A stretch of DNA of 64,000 nucleotides from Maridesulfovibrio zosterae DSM 11974 (GTDB lineage: Bacteria > Desulfobacterota > Desulfovibrionia > Desulfovibrionales > Desulfovibrionaceae), in contig NZ_AUDC01000011.1 of NCBI RefSeq assembly GCF_000425265.1, forward strand, positions 186,001 through 250,000, read 5' to 3'. The notes beneath the pieces were generated by a model that saw only the letters and a list, made by a program, of their open reading frames with translations, ran no database searches and was not told the DNA's origin. Of this stretch, positions 46,725 through 56,666 are shown piece by piece. Position 1 is the first letter of the stretch; every line of letters starts with the position of its first letter. A program made the translations under genes and the position numbers.

Positions 46725-49700
46725 TTAATCCTGAGGCTTATGATCACACTTGGTAACCGGATAATGAGCCGTTATACCGTCTGCTCTGAGATCATCGTCA
46801 GAACGGAGGAACAACTTTCTAAGCCCGAGTCTGATATCTTCAAATATAAGATAAAAGGCAGGCACCAGCAACAAAGTTATCATCGTAGCAAAAACAATCC
46901 CGAACCCGAGCGAAACGGCCATGGGGATAAGGAACTTAGCCTGCCGTGAAGTCTCCATAATCATTGGAGCCAGCCCACCGAATGTGGTCAGAGTTGTTAA
47001 CAGGATCGGCCTGAAACGAGCTGTTCCAGCCTCTAAAACAGCATCATACGCGCAATGCCCCTTACGCCGTTGAATGTTGGTATAGTCAATAAAAACAAGA
47101 GAATCGTTAACAACAACCCCGCTAAGAGCAACAATACCAAACAGGCTCATCAGGCTTAAGCTGTAACCAAGCATAATATGACCTATAACAGCACCGACAA
47201 TTCCGAATGGAATACAGATCATTACAATGATAGGCTGAAAATAGCTTTTAAACGGAATTGCCAGGAGAGCATAAATAACCAGCATTGCTATAAGCAAACC
47301 TGAGATAAGACTTTTTGTACTTTCCTGCAGATCAGACTGCTTACCCTCAAGAGAGTATCCCAAACCGGGATAATTAGCCTGAAGTTTAGGAATAATGTTC
47401 GCAACTACATCAGCTACTATTTTTGCAGTTTCTTTTCTGGGCGTAACATCAGCTGATACAGATACAACCCGGCGCCCGTCACGACGATCAATAGTAGTAT
47501 ATGCTCTGCCTTCCTTGATACGTACCACTTCCCGCAAAGGCACGTTAGTTCCATCAGGAGTACGAATCATCATCTCTTCAAAATCATATCTTGAGACACG
47601 CTCAGCTTCCGGAAGACGAACCATGACCTTAATTTCATTTCGTCCGCGCTGCTGCCTTACAACTTCTGCCCCGTAATATGAGTTACGAATCTGATTGGCC
47701 ACACTACGAGAAGTCAACCCGAGACTTCTTCCTGCCGGTAATAATTCAAAGTCCAACTGACGCTTACCCGGAGAATAACCTGAATCAATATCTTTAACTT
47801 TGGGATATGAACGCAATGCCTCGGCAAGTTCTGCTGAAGCATGTTTCAAAATTTCAATATTGCTATGGCTGAGTTCTATTTCTATAGAACCACCTGAACC
47901 GGGGCCCCCTTTATCCGATTCGAATAAAACAGAATCGGCACCGGGAATAGGACCAAGATTTCTCCGCCACTGCTTAACAAATTCATCAGTTGAAATCGGA
48001 CGTACATCAGCATCAGTTAAAAAGACCTGAACCTTAAGCACATGACTACCGCTGGTTCCACGCCTTCCAGACCCTCCTATACTTGAATGGATACCCTCTA
48101 CAAGTTTATCACCACCATTTTCAGCAGCAACTTTATTTGCAGCTACAACAACCCTTTCCTGTACTCCCATGGTTACTTCTTTAGCTGTACCATATGGAAG
48201 ATCAACAGTCAGATAAGCATAATCTGACTCAATTTTGGGAAATAGCGTGAATCCCAGACGACCACTTTTGATATAAGCAAACGAAATTATCAAACAGGCA
48301 AAGCCAAGAGACACAGTCAAATATTTCCAAGTTACTGCCCGATCAAGAAAAGGACGGTAGAACTTATTAATAAATACGAGCAGACCACTTGAAATCTTCT
48401 GCTGGTATTTCAAGATATAGCCCATAATTTTTCCAGGCTTACGTTCGCTTCCATGTCCAAGGTGTGCCGGAAGAACAAAAAGACTTTCTACCAATGAAAT
48501 AAAGAATACACTTATTACAACCATCGGAATGATCTTGAAAATTTTCCCCATCACTCCCGGTATAAAAAATAAGGGCATAAATGCTACAATATTTGTCAAC
48601 ACACTGAAAACGACAGGCATGGCAATGGTCTTAGCCCCCTCACAGGCGGCATCTATCCAGCTCATCCCCTGTTGTCGCATGGTATAAACATTTTCTCCCA
48701 CAACAATTGCATCATCTACAACAATACCAAGAGAAATGATAAAAGCGAACATTGATATCATATTCACACTTGCCCCTGCCGGAGCAAGAATCAACATTCC
48801 ACCAAGAAAAGAAATAGGAATCCCCATGGCAACCCAGAATGCCAGACGGGGTTCAAGAAAAAGAGCCAAAACAATGAACACCAGCCCCAGTCCCATGTAG
48901 CCGTTTTTAAGGAGTAACTCCATACGCTGTCTGTAAATATCAGAAGAGTCATTACGAACCGCCACGTTAACCCCGTCAGGCAAAGCTGCATTTATAACTT
49001 TGAGCTTGGCATGAACGGCGTCAGAAACACTGATCGGTGTTTGATCTCCAATACGGAATACATTTAAACGAACTGCCGGATAACCATTATATAATGAGAT
49101 GTAATCATCATCCTGAAAATCTTCTTTTACATTAGCAATATCTTCCAAAAGAACCTGAGTGCCGTCACTTCCAGTCACAATAGGAATACGCGCAAATTCC
49201 CGTGCATAGTCACGGCGTTCTTTAAAACGGACCAGAATCTCCCCACCTTCAGTTTTAATGCCACCACCGGGAAGTTCTACAGAAGTTTTAGCCAGTTCAT
49301 CAGCGACATCAGAAAGCGTGAGCCCATAGGCTCTAAGTTTATCCTGCGGAATCTCAATTGAAACTTGCAATCCACTTACATCGGAAAGTTCTACCTGAGT
49401 AATGCCAGCAGTGTTGATCAGTTCTTCACGCACCTGCTCAGCTAATTTACGTAGTGTGAGAGTGGTTTCATCTCCATAAACCATTAAAGCCAGAACTTGG
49501 CGTTTACGTGAAGAAATACTGACTCTAGGGTCCTCAGCCTCTTCCGGAAATGAGGTAATCCTGTCCACTTCTGACTTAATATCCTGACTGAGACGCTGGA
49601 GGTCATACCCCTCTTCAGCTTCTACAACAACAGAACCGGAACCTTCAGATGCAGAACTGGTAACTTCTTTAACACCATCAAGGCCCATAACAGCATCTTC

Positions 49701-49922
49701 AATAGCCAGAACAATACCCTGCTCAACTTCTTCCGGACTGGCCCCGGAATAAGAAACACTCACGGTAACTGTATCCATTGTAAATTCAGGAAAAACCTCC
49801 TGCTTGATATTAAAGGCCATCACCAGACCACCTACAAGCAGAATGAACATCAACAAGTTGGAAGCTACTGGATTTCCGGCCATCCAAGCCATAGCACCAG
49901 TTTGTTTCTTATGATCAGCCAT
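46725..49922 (-). CDS. RND efflux transporter, AcrB/MexF-like HAE1 type
   Basis: A 1065-residue inner-membrane pump subunit. The family pattern starts with NPVASNLLMFILLVGGLV (helix 1), VSVSYSGASPEEVEQGIV (porter domain) and includes the proton-relay helix GIVVDDAIVVGENVY near residue 405. A second half repeats the fold with SLFGIVALSGVVVNDSLVFI. The conserved acidic pair DD is present in helix 4. It overlaps the adaptor gene by 8 bases. The substrates could be drugs, detergents, metals or solvents. Confidence 0.93.
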   Translation of the reverse strand: MADHKKQTGAMAWMAGNPVASNLLMFILLVGGLVMAFNIKQEVFPEFTMDTVTVSVSYSGASPEEVEQGIVLAIEDAVMGLDGVKEVTSSASEGSGSVVVEAEEGYDLQRLSQDIKSEVDRITSFPEEAEDPRVSISSRKRQVLALMVYGDETTLTLRKLAEQVREELINTAGITQVELSDVSGLQVSIEIPQDKLRAYGLTLSDVADELAKTSVELPGGGIKTEGGEILVRFKERRDYAREFARIPIVTGSDGTQVLLEDIANVKEDFQDDDYISLYNGYPAVRLNVFRIGDQTPISVSDAVHAKLKVINAALPDGVNVAVRNDSSDIYRQRMELLLKNGYMGLGLVFIVLALFLEPRLAFWVAMGIPISFLGGMLILAPAGASVNMISMFAFIISLGIVVDDAIVVGENVYTMRQQGMSWIDAACEGAKTIAMPVVFSVLTNIVAFMPLFFIPGVMGKIFKIIPMVVISVFFISLVESLFVLPAHLGHGSERKPGKIMGYILKYQQKISSGLLVFINKFYRPFLDRAVTWKYLTVSLGFACLIISFAYIKSGRLGFTLFPKIESDYAYLTVDLPYGTAKEVTMGVQERVVVAANKVAAENGGDKLVEGIHSSIGGSGRRGTSGSHVLKVQVFLTDADVRPISTDEFVKQWRRNLGPIPGADSVLFESDKGGPGSGGSIEIELSHSNIEILKHASAELAEALRSYPKVKDIDSGYSPGKRQLDFELLPAGRSLGLTSRSVANQIRNSYYGAEVVRQQRGRNEIKVMVRLPEAERVSRYDFEEMMIRTPDGTNVPLREVVRIKEGRAYTTIDRRDGRRVVSVSADVTPRKETAKIVADVVANIIPKLQANYPGLGYSLEGKQSDLQESTKSLISGLLIAMLVIYALLAIPFKSYFQPIIVMICIPFGIVGAVIGHIMLGYSLSLMSLFGIVALSGVVVNDSLVFIDYTNIQRRKGHCAYDAVLEAGTARFRPILLTTLTTFGGLAPMIMETSRQAKFLIPMAVSLGFGIVFATMITLLLVPAFYLIFEDIRLGLRKLFLRSDDDLRADGITAHYPVTKCDHKPQD

Positions 49923-51132
49923 TGCTTTCCACCTTCTTTGCCGATCTTACATTTTCGCGCAGATTCATTCCCTGCAATGGAGCAGAAATATCTGTGATCA
50001 CAAGCTTTTCACCAGCGGCAATTCCTTTTGCAAGATAAACGTAATCCTGATCACGCCATACAGGTTCAATTTTCCTGATATCCAAAGTTCCATTATCAAG
50101 CATAATCCAGATCGTATTATTATCGCGAACTGCACTTCGGGGGATGGCTACTGCGTTTTTCAGTATACCGGAATCAATGGAGACATTAACATAGCTGCCC
50201 AGCAGCAATGGATTAGCATTACCACCATGAAGGTTTAAAGGATCTTTAACAGAAATAATGACCCGAGCCATACGACCTTTGGATTCCAGTGAAGGTAATA
50301 AACGTAGCACCTGCCCTTCCCTTTCATGCGAATCTTCAGCAATCCCAGTAAAAATACGGGCCTTGGAGCCGATAAATCCATTTTTAGCAGTTGGAATTTT
50401 AATATGGGTTAACCTGTCGACCGGAACTGAAACCATAACCCAGAATTCGTCAGTGCCGACCAACGTTGCAATGGATTCGTTAAGACTCAATTGTGCGCCA
50501 AGATCAGCATCCTTGCTGACAACCATACATGCAAAAGGGGTCTTCACCCTTGTACGGGCAAGATCAGTACGGGCCTGCTTCAACTTAGCTTTGGCAGATG
50601 CAAGGTCTGCTTCAGCTTTTTGTAAGTGAGGCTTCCGCAAGGCAAGCTCAGCTTCCTGACTTGTCCCGCCTGATGATTTTTTAAGAAGCTTCCATTCTCG
50701 TCCGGCAACTCGCTGATGCCCGCTCTCTACTTTAAGATTATACTCAGCATCAGTGACAACAGCTGCCTGTTCCTTCACAGCCAGTTCATAATCAAGAGGA
50801 TCGATGCGCAATATTTCGGCACCTTTTTCAAAATATCCACCGGGAATAAATGTGTCACTAACAGAAATAACCCGTCCACTTACTTGCGGCTCAAGGGATA
50901 TTTCACGTGCAGCTTCAACTGTCCCCATAACCGGAGTCCAGATTTGATAATCACCGGTATTCAACTTCGCGACATTAATTAATGGAGCTGAAGCTACCGG
51001 GGCCTTTTTACGGGCTACTGGTTTGTTTTGAATAAGTGCTTTTGCGCCGATAACAGCCATAATAAGAATCAGCAAAGGCACAATGCCTTTAAGGCCTATC
51101 TGCTTTACGTAATACATAACTTTTTTTGTCAT
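49915..51132 (-). CDS. Periplasmic adaptor (membrane fusion) subunit of RND pump
   Basis: A 405-residue adaptor with one N-terminal membrane segment (about 15-30). A lipoyl-like and coiled-coil hairpin region (about 60-220) is followed by beta-barrel segments. LEPQVSGRVISVSDTFIPGG and VKTPFACMVVSKDADLGAQL are the two lipoyl half-motifs. It joins the pump to the outer-membrane channel. It starts 2 bases after the channel gene's stop and overlaps the pump gene. Confidence 0.92.
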   Translation of the reverse strand: MTKKVMYYVKQIGLKGIVPLLILIMAVIGAKALIQNKPVARKKAPVASAPLINVAKLNTGDYQIWTPVMGTVEAAREISLEPQVSGRVISVSDTFIPGGYFEKGAEILRIDPLDYELAVKEQAAVVTDAEYNLKVESGHQRVAGREWKLLKKSSGGTSQEAELALRKPHLQKAEADLASAKAKLKQARTDLARTRVKTPFACMVVSKDADLGAQLSLNESIATLVGTDEFWVMVSVPVDRLTHIKIPTAKNGFIGSKARIFTGIAEDSHEREGQVLRLLPSLESKGRMARVIISVKDPLNLHGGNANPLLLGSYVNVSIDSGILKNAVAIPRSAVRDNNTIWIMLDNGTLDIRKIEPVWRDQDYVYLAKGIAAGEKLVITDISAPLQGMNLRENVRSAKKVESNG

Positions 51133-51134
51133 AT

Positions 51135-52646
51135 CTAAATTCCCTCTTTTGCAGGAACAATTTTCTTTTCAAAGTTCCCAGCCGCTTCAATCACTTTCTC
51201 ATCTTCACTTTCAGGCTTAAGTTCATCCGTAGCCACTAATGAATCAGTCCATGATCCTCCAAGAGCGCGATACAGAGAAACTCGATAGTCAAAAAGATTC
51301 ATCTCATCTTCAGCAATGCTAATCTCAAGGGTCTGAACACTTACCAGTGCATTTAACACCGGAAGATAGTCATCTAGCCCCTGGATATAGCGGGAACCAG
51401 CTTCGCTTAAATTAATTTTTGCGGCCTCAAGCTGATTCTTGCGCGCCTTGATGTATTCACGCTGCCATTTTTCCTGCACCAGAGAATCCTGAACTTCCTT
51501 GAATGCAGTATATACGGCTTCTTTATAGTTAAGCAGCCGTTCATCAACCACCGCCCTGGTTCGTTCAACTTCCGCCTTGCGAGCAAAACCATCAAAAATA
51601 GGTCCAACAACTGATGCAGCAAGAGATGTCATCCATCCGGAAAAAATATTCGCAAGTTGAGCACTTGATAATGCAGCTTCAGCACTAAGACTTACGGTTG
51701 GAAGCCGGTCAGCACGGGCAGCTGTTACAGCCCAGTCAGAAGATTGCAGCTTAAGTCCTGCCGCACGCACATCCGGACGGTTGGCTAACAAATCAAGAGG
51801 GATACCTAATCCGGGCATTTTCGGCATTACTGGAAAATCTGCAGTAAGAACGGCTACGCTTCCAGCCGGACGCCCTAAAAGGTGGGCTAATTCATGAAGT
51901 AAAATCTGCTCTCTGGATTCAACAGGAGGGATCAAGGCTTTAGTACGGGCAACAGCCTCCCGCTGCTGATAAACATCAAGAGCGGTTGCAAGAGAGTTAC
52001 GGAAGCGCAGCTCAATAAGTTCAAGATAAGTTTCGTTCGTCTCAAGCTGCTTTTGCAAAATTACTTTTTTACGACGCTGAAGCTGAATTTCCAGCCAGCG
52101 TTTTACAACTTCAGAAGCAACAGTCATTGCCGCAGTATTAACATCTTCACGGGAAACCAGAAAATCCAGCTCACCGGAAGCGGACTCGGCTTCAATCTTA
52201 CCCCAGAAATCTATTTCATATGAAGCAGCAAGTCCCAACTTATGGACATCGGTTGAAGTAGACCCTTTTTTACCTTCAGTTCCGTCATTACCGGACATAG
52301 AATCTGTATATGAAGCTTTACCATCCAGTTTAGGATAAAGATCAGCTCTAGATTTAACGGCTGTGGCCCGTAACTGACGAAGCTTTGCCCAAGCTATACG
52401 CACATCGAAATCAGCGATAACAGCCTCTTCAACAAGCTTATTAAGCTCCCTGTTTTCAAAAGCTTCCCACCATTTTCCAAGTTCACGGGAATTTTTTGAG
52501 TACAACTTGTAGTTCAGAGGTACTCCCATGGTCATTCCATCACGTGGATCTGGTTTGAAAGGAGAACATGCTGACAAGCTGAACATGGCCAACAGGCATA
52601 CAGATATAAATTTTATTTTTTTTGCAGACATATATTTGATCTCCAT
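51135..52646 (-). CDS. TolC/NodT-family outer-membrane efflux lipoprotein
   Basis: A 503-residue outer-membrane channel. The N-terminal signal ends in a lipobox, LSAC. The first mature stretch has WWEAFENRELNKLVEEAV, and two long helical repeats contain family segments such as ASYEIDFWGKIEAESASGEL and ANRPDVRAAGLKLQSSDW. It forms the exit duct with the pump and adaptor. It is the first gene of the efflux operon, which runs on the minus strand, and diverges from the two-component system. Confidence 0.92.
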   Translation of the reverse strand: MEIKYMSAKKIKFISVCLLAMFSLSACSPFKPDPRDGMTMGVPLNYKLYSKNSRELGKWWEAFENRELNKLVEEAVIADFDVRIAWAKLRQLRATAVKSRADLYPKLDGKASYTDSMSGNDGTEGKKGSTSTDVHKLGLAASYEIDFWGKIEAESASGELDFLVSREDVNTAAMTVASEVVKRWLEIQLQRRKKVILQKQLETNETYLELIELRFRNSLATALDVYQQREAVARTKALIPPVESREQILLHELAHLLGRPAGSVAVLTADFPVMPKMPGLGIPLDLLANRPDVRAAGLKLQSSDWAVTAARADRLPTVSLSAEAALSSAQLANIFSGWMTSLAASVVGPIFDGFARKAEVERTRAVVDERLLNYKEAVYTAFKEVQDSLVQEKWQREYIKARKNQLEAAKINLSEAGSRYIQGLDDYLPVLNALVSVQTLEISIAEDEMNLFDYRVSLYRALGGSWTDSLVATDELKPESEDEKVIEAAGNFEKKIVPAKEGI

Positions 52647-52708
52647 TGCATTCCTTTTTTTATTCTAATACCTACAACCATTAAAAAGAGTATGCTTATG
52701 ATGCTAAA

Positions 52709-52727
52709 AATTGTTAACAATTGTAAA
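52709..52727. promoter_or_regulatory. Palindrome with CpxR-like box in divergent promoter
   Basis: AATTGTTAACAATT (52709-52722) is a perfect palindrome. Overlapping it, GTTAA-N5-GTAAA (52713-52727) closely fits the CpxR box GTAAA-N5-GTAAA. It lies between the channel gene of the efflux operon and the response-regulator gene, in the middle of their 132-base divergent gap. An OmpR-family regulator acting on both directions is a natural reading. Confidence 0.55.
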
Positions 52728-52778
52728 AACTGTGTTTGTAGACTTTTAAGAACAGCTCCTCATAGGTAGAAGAAGTAA

Positions 52779-53483
52779 ATGAAACAACAACTCCCCATAC
52801 TGATCGTTGATGATGACACAAAGCTTAGAGAACTGCTTACTCAATATCTTGAAGGATATGGGTATTCTGTTAATCTCCTGCCTTCAGGCGATAAGATACT
52901 GGAAACAATAAATGAAAATCCTCCGGCAATAATTATTCTGGATATTATGATGCCGGGAAAAGACGGTCTTGAGGTACTGCGCGAACTTCGCCCGCATTCC
53001 AACATTCCAGTTATTATGCTAACGGCCAAAGGGGAAGACACAGATAGAATTGTTGGATTAGAACTGGGTGCTGATGACTATATTTCCAAACCATTTAATC
53101 CACGGGAACTATTGGCCCGAATTAAAGCAGTGCTGCGCCGGGCACAAGATAGCAAAAGAACAGCTATCAATAATTCCGGGCAGATAACAGTAGCAGGGAT
53201 AGTTTTGCACTTGGCCCATCAACGTCTTGAAATTGATGGAGAATCACTTGAACTATCTTCAACCGAATTCAAATTGATAAAAGCACTAATGGAAAATCCA
53301 GCCAAACCACTCACCCGTGACGATCTTATGACATCTGTTTGGGGCAAAGATTTTAATGCTTTTGACCGGTCAATTGACGTTCACATCAGTAAGCTTCGAG
53401 CCCTTTTAAAACCATATCCGATGCATGAATCACGCATCAAAACTGTATGGGGAACCGGATATATGTTCGTGAGCGAAATATGA
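52779..53483 (+). CDS. OmpR/CpxR-type response regulator
   Basis: A 234-residue regulator. The receiver domain (about 1-120) has acidic residues DDD at 11-13, the phosphoacceptor Asp55 in IILDIMMPG, and Lys in SKPF near residue 105. The C-terminal OmpR-type winged helix (about 135-230) holds FDRSIDVHISKLRALL and VWGTGYMFV. The domain text around the recognition helix is close to CpxR. A box of CpxR type lies upstream. Its last bases overlap the histidine kinase start by 4 (ATGA). Confidence 0.93.
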   Translation: MKQQLPILIVDDDTKLRELLTQYLEGYGYSVNLLPSGDKILETINENPPAIIILDIMMPGKDGLEVLRELRPHSNIPVIMLTAKGEDTDRIVGLELGADDYISKPFNPRELLARIKAVLRRAQDSKRTAINNSGQITVAGIVLHLAHQRLEIDGESLELSSTEFKLIKALMENPAKPLTRDDLMTSVWGKDFNAFDRSIDVHISKLRALLKPYPMHESRIKTVWGTGYMFVSEI

Positions 53484-54868
53484 GAATAAGCCGTCTGTAT
53501 CTCAAAATATTTCTTTCTTTTATGTTAGTTCTTATAGTTTCAGAATTAGCCGTTTTTGCTTTTCTCCAAATGTCATGGGCACAAAGCCCTATTGTTAAGC
53601 ACATAAATATACAGATTATGGCTATAAAAAACCTGACTGAAATGGAACTTGGAGCAAAATACATTTCTGCAGAATATGAGAGCAAAACTCTAACCACTTT
53701 GTTGCAAACACTTGGAAAATCATTCCATGCTCAAATATGGATCACCGGCCCATATGGTGAAATTGTAGCCTCCTCTGACAAAATAAATCCCAATATATCT
53801 GCATACACAAGTGAAGAAGCAACAAAATCTTCTGAAGGAATATATATTTATAAAAAAAAGAAAAAAGGGGTTAAAAATATATATGCAGTATATACAGCTA
53901 ACTTACCAGAGGGGTATCCTTTTACCTATCACCTTGTACATTCTATTCATAAATTTACTGATGAAATGTGGTTCCTCCGGGCTCAAATTATTGTAACCAT
54001 TATTGCGGCAATATTCCTTATTCCGGTTACCAGACGTATGATCAGACCGATTAAACTTATGACCCATACAGCCTCTAAAATAGAACAGGGGAATCTGAGG
54101 CAGCGTGTTGAAATAAAAGGTAAAGATGAAATATCAGAACTTGCAAGGGCTTTTAATAACATGGCTGAAGGGCTTGAAAAAAGAGTAAAATCAAGCCGGG
54201 AGCTGACGGCCAATGTATCCCACGAACTTCGCAGCCCTCTGACGCGGATGAGAATCTCACTTGAAATGCTCAAAGAAAAGATTGAAAACAACCAAACCTC
54301 TGGCTGCAAAACTTTTGTACATGGAATGCAACTGGAAATAAGCCACATGGATGAACTAATCGGCAAAATAATTGAATTCTCTAAACTAGATTTGGAAAAG
54401 TCTCCGGCGATGAATGAGACTGCTGACCTAAAAGCCCTGATCAAAGACCTGCTTTTTCAATATGAGCACAGTGCCAGCCGGAATAAATTAAAAATTAACG
54501 AAGAACTTTCAGAAATAAAAATTTCCAATTGCAACCGAAATGGGCTACGCGTTATAATAGATAACATTCTTGGTAATGCTTACAAATATACTGAAAATAA
54601 AGGAACTGTTTCGATCAAACTTTCTTATTCTAAAAACATAGCTAGAATTGAAGTAATCAACACCCACGCCCCATTACCAAAAGAAGATCTTGAAGAAATA
54701 TTTAACCCCTTCCACCGCCTGAAAGGACATGAAATTCCAGGTTCAGGTTTAGGACTCGCTGCGGCTCAAAAAATAACATTGATTCATAATGGAGCAATAA
54801 GGGCCGAGAACTCTGTAGATGGATTTAAAATTATTGTAGAATTACCGACAAATACAGGGGTAGTTTAA
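53480..54868 (+). CDS. Sensor histidine kinase, CpxA/EnvZ-like
   Basis: A 462-residue membrane kinase. Helix 1 is at about 9-31 and a periplasmic sensing domain fills 32-165. Helix 2 is at about 167-184 and HAMP runs to about 235 (RPIKLMTHTASKIEQGNL). The phosphoacceptor His248 is in ANVSHELRSPLTRMRIS. The ATP-binding part includes NILGNAYKYTENKG and GSGLGLAAAQKI. The chosen ATG overlaps the regulator stop, although the frame is open 11 codons further. The signal is unknown; a periplasmic envelope or toxic-compound stress is expected from its efflux neighbours. Confidence 0.93.
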   Translation: MRISRLYLKIFLSFMLVLIVSELAVFAFLQMSWAQSPIVKHINIQIMAIKNLTEMELGAKYISAEYESKTLTTLLQTLGKSFHAQIWITGPYGEIVASSDKINPNISAYTSEEATKSSEGIYIYKKKKKGVKNIYAVYTANLPEGYPFTYHLVHSIHKFTDEMWFLRAQIIVTIIAAIFLIPVTRRMIRPIKLMTHTASKIEQGNLRQRVEIKGKDEISELARAFNNMAEGLEKRVKSSRELTANVSHELRSPLTRMRISLEMLKEKIENNQTSGCKTFVHGMQLEISHMDELIGKIIEFSKLDLEKSPAMNETADLKALIKDLLFQYEHSASRNKLKINEELSEIKISNCNRNGLRVIIDNILGNAYKYTENKGTVSIKLSYSKNIARIEVINTHAPLPKEDLEEIFNPFHRLKGHEIPGSGLGLAAAQKITLIHNGAIRAENSVDGFKIIVELPTNTGVV

Positions 54869-54881
54869 AATAAAAGACAAT

Positions 54882-55745
54882 ATGGGTACCATGCGAATAT
54901 TATTGTTTATTATCATAGCCACTTTAAGCTTCACATCATCAACTGAAGCCCGTGAGATTATATATGCTGCGGGACTGAAAGGTACAAAAACAGGCTATGA
55001 TAAATTAGTAAAAGAAAAAGGAGGAGATCCTTTCGCTATAAAAGATTACACATCTCACATTGCATCCCGTCCGGTAACTTCACTACTTATCATTCAGCAG
55101 GCACTTAAAATGGGTGGTATGGATGCTGAAATACGTTTTGCAAGTTATCCAAATATAGCAAGAAGTCTTGCCGAAGTAAAAAAAGGTAAAGTTTCAATTC
55201 TGGCGACAGATATGTGGGAAATGGACTTTGATGATTCTGTTTACAAAACTGATCCTTTTATACGCAAAGGTGATTTTGAAAAAGGAATCTACACGTATAA
55301 AGACTCTCCCCTCCTGAAGTCCAAGCCTGATCTGAAACAACTTTTACAATACTGTCCTTTGACAGAATCTTCATGGACTATAGACATCGATCTTTTAAAA
55401 ATGATGGGATTTAAAAGAATCCAGACTGCACCTAAATATGATCTACTATTTAAAATGCTCAATAAAAGAAGAGCTGATTTTTTACTTCTAGAATTAAGTA
55501 GAAGTCCAGATTTTATATACAAAAAAAATGATGCGCCTGTAAAAGTTATCAAGGGAGTAAAAATTATTTTCCCGTACAGTAGGCATTTCATGGTTTCAAA
55601 AAGACACCCGGATGGAAAAAAAATATTTACAGCATTACAATGCGGGCTAAAAAAACTTAGGGAAGACGGAACGCTGGAGCGGGCTTTATACCAATCAGGA
55701 ATTAAAGACAAAAGAATTAAAGACTGGAAAGTTATATACCAGTAA
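54882..55745 (+). CDS. Periplasmic solute-binding-like protein of the two-component operon
   Basis: A 287-residue exported protein with a signal peptide (cleaved near TEA-RE) and a type II periplasmic-binding fold. Segments such as HIASRPVTSLLIIQQALKMG, MWEMDFDDSVYKTDPFIRKG and GLKKLREDGTLERAL resemble bacterial family-3 binding proteins. No transporter subunits follow. It begins 13 bases after the kinase stop, so it is likely co-transcribed and could be an accessory sensor that presents a ligand to the kinase. It has a poor ribosome site; a start 3 codons later is possible. Confidence 0.78.
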   Translation: MGTMRILLFIIIATLSFTSSTEAREIIYAAGLKGTKTGYDKLVKEKGGDPFAIKDYTSHIASRPVTSLLIIQQALKMGGMDAEIRFASYPNIARSLAEVKKGKVSILATDMWEMDFDDSVYKTDPFIRKGDFEKGIYTYKDSPLLKSKPDLKQLLQYCPLTESSWTIDIDLLKMMGFKRIQTAPKYDLLFKMLNKRRADFLLLELSRSPDFIYKKNDAPVKVIKGVKIIFPYSRHFMVSKRHPDGKKIFTALQCGLKKLREDGTLERALYQSGIKDKRIKDWKVIYQ

Positions 55746-55809
55746 CCAGTATACGACCGACTGGCAGATAATTTTAGTAATACTCAAAAGGTTAATGAAT
55801 TTAAAAGCG

Positions 55810-55848
55810 AAGAAGGGAAACTTTTTTGCACATAAAGTTCCCCTTCTT
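55810..55848. terminator. Hairpin between solute-binding-like gene and trpA
   Basis: AAGAAGGGAAACTT (55810-55823) can pair with AAGTTCCCCTTCTT (55835-55848) with one mismatch. The T-rich flank is weak on both strands. It is the likely end point for these convergent transcripts. Confidence 0.5.
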
Positions 55849-55884
55849 AATATATGTAGGAGTGTTAAAAACTCTTAACTTTAT

Positions 55885-56652
55885 TTATTTCCAGACCTTC
55901 ATAAACTCAGCACTGCTTTTACCTTCATCAATGTGACGGATAAGAGCGGACCCGAATACGGCGCCATCCACAAGTCCTTCCAGAGATTCCAGTTGTGATG
56001 GATTTTTAAGCCCGAATCCCAGAGCCACCGGAATATCAAATATTTCCTGAGCCTGTTTGAGCCCTGCTTTAATTTCTTCGGGCAAACTGTCACGGTCACC
56101 AGTGGTTCCCAGAACTGATACATAGTAGCAGAAACCATTGCCATCTTTCGCATAAAGGTCCATACGCTCAGGTTTTGTATTCAGCCCCACCAGAGGAATC
56201 AATGCGATATCATACTTAGCAAGCAATTCTCTGAATTCAACCCCTTCTTCATAAGGCAAATCTGCTATAATCAGGCCGTTGACTCCTGCTTCACGAGCAT
56301 CTTTAGCAAATTTTTCCAGACCATACTGCAATACCGGGTTGTAATATCCCATAAGCAGGATTCCAGCCCTGATTTTTGCACGGTGATCAGAAAGACCAGC
56401 CAGAATCCATTTTAAATCTATTCCGTCGGCTAGACATTTAAGCGATGCAGCTTCAACAACAGGTCCATCAGCAACAGGATCAGAAAAAGGCATACCGATT
56501 TCAATTACATCTGCGCCATTTTCGTCCAGTTCAAGTATTTCTTTCCAGAATTGTTCACGGTCAGGATATCCACCTGGTAAAAACGGAATCAAAGCGGTAC
56601 GGCCCTGTGCTTTAGCTTCATTAATTTTATCTGCAAGTTTGGTAATACTCAT
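55885..56652 (-). CDS. trpA: Tryptophan synthase alpha chain
   Basis: A 255-residue TIM-barrel subunit that splits indole-3-glycerol phosphate. Catalytic Glu and Asp are in DVIEIGMPFSDPVADGP and GLIIADLPYEE, and the phosphate loop is in GFGLKNPSQLE. It works with TrpB, which lies just upstream. An ATG with a GGAG site about 9 bases before it is preferred over a GTG five codons earlier. It is the last gene of the trp operon. Confidence 0.96.
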   Translation of the reverse strand: MSITKLADKINEAKAQGRTALIPFLPGGYPDREQFWKEILELDENGADVIEIGMPFSDPVADGPVVEAASLKCLADGIDLKWILAGLSDHRAKIRAGILLMGYYNPVLQYGLEKFAKDAREAGVNGLIIADLPYEEGVEFRELLAKYDIALIPLVGLNTKPERMDLYAKDGNGFCYYVSVLGTTGDRDSLPEEIKAGLKQAQEIFDIPVALGFGLKNPSQLESLEGLVDGAVFGSALIRHIDEGKSSAEFMKVWK

Positions 56653-56666
56653 TTTATATGACTCCA

